A DNA stretch of 64,000 nt from assembly GCA_035518875.1 (NCBI GenBank), contig DATIXD010000089.1, positions 1 through 64,000 of the forward strand, written 5' to 3'. The stretch comes from DATIXD01 sp035518875. GTDB taxonomy: Bacteria > Pseudomonadota > Gammaproteobacteria > Methylococcales > Methylococcaceae. The notes below the pieces were generated by a model. That model ran no database searches, was not told the DNA's origin, and saw only the letters and a list, made by a program, of their open reading frames with translations. Within the stretch, counting starts at the first letter, position 1. Each line of letters starts with the position of its first letter. The translations under genes and the position numbers were made by a program. This document shows, in pieces, positions 62,847 through 64,000 of this stretch.

Positions 62847-63027
62847 GGCGTTGTACGGGCTGAGACAAAGCGAAGTCTGATCCCAAGCGAAAGTAATGCT
62901 CCGCAGCCTTGCGTCGGTGGCATAGTAACTTTGATTACCCGCGGTAGGGTAGTCCGTCACAATGGCGGCAAAACCGCTATGCCAGTTGGTTTCCTTTGGT
63001 TATTGAACATAGAGGTTGTTGCTGCGC

Positions 63028-63207
63028 ATGCACGATCCTATCCGAGTCGCGGTCCTCGGAACCGAGCAAATGGGCTCGGGAATTGTCAGCCTGTTGCTCG
63101 ATAAGCCGGGGCCAACGCTGGTCGGCGCTTACGCAAGACGAAAGAAGCGCTGCGGAATAGCTCTTGGTACAGCGATTGGGCTGGGCCGTGTGTTTGGTCT
63201 CAAGGAC
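63028..63207 (+). pseudogene. 5' fragment of a DapB/diaminopentanoate-dehydrogenase-like gene, cut by IS110
   Basis: The first 60 codons (MHDPIRVAVLGTEQMGSGIV then SLLLDKPGPTLVGAYARRK, ending in IALGTAIGLGR) are a Rossmann opening of a dihydrodipicolinate-reductase or diaminopentanoate-dehydrogenase-like enzyme. The NAD motif GxGxMG reads GTEQMG, so a glycine is lost. After about 63200 the sequence enters IS110 coding DNA; the rest of the enzyme is absent. It follows ald, suggesting a former amino-acid catabolic pair. Confidence 0.6.
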
Positions 63208-64000
63208 AGGGGGTAAGACCGACGTCAATGACGCCCAATGGCTCCAGCAGCTTCACGCCTACGGTCTCTTGCGAGGCAGCTTCCACCCGCCGGCCGACAT
63301 CGCGGCTTTGCGGGCCTATCTGCGCCACCGGGAGCGGTTGCTGGATTACGCCGCCGCCCACATTCAGCATATGCAGAAGGCCCTGATGCAGATGAACCTG
63401 CAGTTACACCACGTGGTGTCTGATATCACCGGCCAGACCGGGATGCGCATCCTCCGGGCCATTCTCAGTGGAGTACGGGATCCGGCCGTCCTTGTCAGTT
63501 ACCGCGACCATCGCTGCAAAGCCTCTACCGAGACCCTGTTCCAGGCGTTGTCCGGCCACTACCGCCCCCGAACAGGTGTTTGCCCTGCGTCAGGCCGTGG
63601 GACTTTATGACACGTATCAACAGTATGTCGCCGAGTGTGACCGAGAGATCGAGGCGTTGTTGGCGCGCCTCCAGGCCCCACTGCCGCCGGCGGAACCCTT
63701 GCCCAAGACGAGACACCGGACGCGGCAGCCCAATGACTTGAGCTTCGATGTTCGGACCGCCTTGTATGCGGTGACCGGGATGGATCTGACCCAGATTCAT
63801 GGTCTCGGACCGTATCTGGCCCTGAGATTGGTCAGCGAATGTGGTACCGATCTATCGCGCTGGCCCAGCGCTCAGCATTTCACCTCCTGGCTGTGCCTGG
63901 CGCCGGGCAATAAGATTTCCGGAGGCAAGCTGCTCTCTGCCCATACTCGGCGCTCGAAGAACCGGGCCAGTGCGTTGCTTCGCCTAGCGGCAGTGAGTGT
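63208..64000 (+). mobile_element. Truncated IS110-family insertion sequence
   Basis: The left part of an IS110-type element is missing: the sequence enters at the GKTDVNDAQW motif, after the DEDD RuvC-like domain, without its 5' end. The element continues to and beyond the right edge of the window. IS110 elements lack terminal inverted repeats, so the exact boundary cannot be fixed from sequence; the junction with the dehydrogenase fragment lies at about 63200-63212. Confidence 0.8.
63211..64000 (+). pseudogene. IS110 transposase remnant, 5'-truncated and frameshifted
   Basis: Frame one reads GKTDVNDAQWLQQLHAYGLL, RGSFHPPADIAALRAYLRHR and RILRAILSGVRDPA. At a run of five C (63565-63569) the frame breaks; removing one C restores YRPEQVFALRQAVGLYDTYQ and on to the C-terminal Transposase_20 region (IHGLGPYLALRLVSECG, FTSWLCLAPGNKISGG). 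The RuvC-like catalytic domain is absent, so no active transposase is made even without the frameshift. Confidence 0.8.

Noticed and set aside
62847..63027. A regulatory or RNA element between ald and the dehydrogenase fragment
   Set aside because: Only short 4-bp stems are visible and no known RNA fold or promoter was convincing.

Overview
This window looks like chromosomal DNA of a GC-rich gammaproteobacterium. The order thrS-infC-rpmI-rplT-pheS-pheT-ihfA, the aroK-aroB-damX-hemE block next to pilMNOPQ, guaB-guaA-tadA facing mltF, and prmB-aroC are all typical of that class. The general flavour, including the MobA-FdhD fusion, the giant NfnB/NfnA-like flavoprotein and several orphan membrane proteins, would fit a methanotroph or other Methylococcales-like organism. 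No methane or methanol oxidation gene is present, so that placement is inference only.

Layout. 1-5000: a truncated cation-efflux gene, mscL, a DUF4412-type secreted protein, and a three-gene minus-strand cluster (outer-membrane porin, flavinylated periplasmic FMN-binding protein, four-helix membrane protein) behind a promoter whose -35 box lies under a near-perfect Fur box. 5000-13500: cell-envelope and amino-acid genes on the minus strand (exbB-exbD-lpxK-Trm112-kdsB, an MFS transporter, aroC, prmB, argC, an orphan methyltransferase). 13500-20560: the translation operon thrS-infC-rpmI-rplT-pheST-ihfA with a tRNA-Val upstream; infC starts at a rare ATC codon. 20700-25300: ampG-xth, rpmE, gltA, an unknown protein and mrcA. 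27900-39900: the pilMNOPQ operon ending in a strong terminator, then aroK-aroB-damX-hemE-nudix, converging on a YbaL-type antiporter. 40000-50800: the 1237-residue flavoprotein, a full-length Lhr helicase, a YcgR-like PilZ protein and a MobA-FdhD fusion preceded by a possible 34-codon gene. 50800-58300: three unknown envelope genes, guaB-guaA-tadA, mltF and tRNA-Ser. 58300-64000: an accessory-looking stretch with an RNase Z-like protein, a YdjM-type protein, a frameshifted DksA/TraR-type gene, a bacterial archaemetzincin, alanine dehydrogenase, and the stump of an amino-acid dehydrogenase cut by a degraded IS110 element that runs off the right edge.

Most of the window is housekeeping DNA. The best candidates for something undescribed are the Fur-controlled porin/flavoprotein/membrane-protein cluster (2220-4960), the Nfn-like fusion with its unassigned 290-residue N-terminal region (40022-43735), and the fusion of MobA with FdhD (49171-50673). 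Signs of decay concentrate in the last 4 kb.
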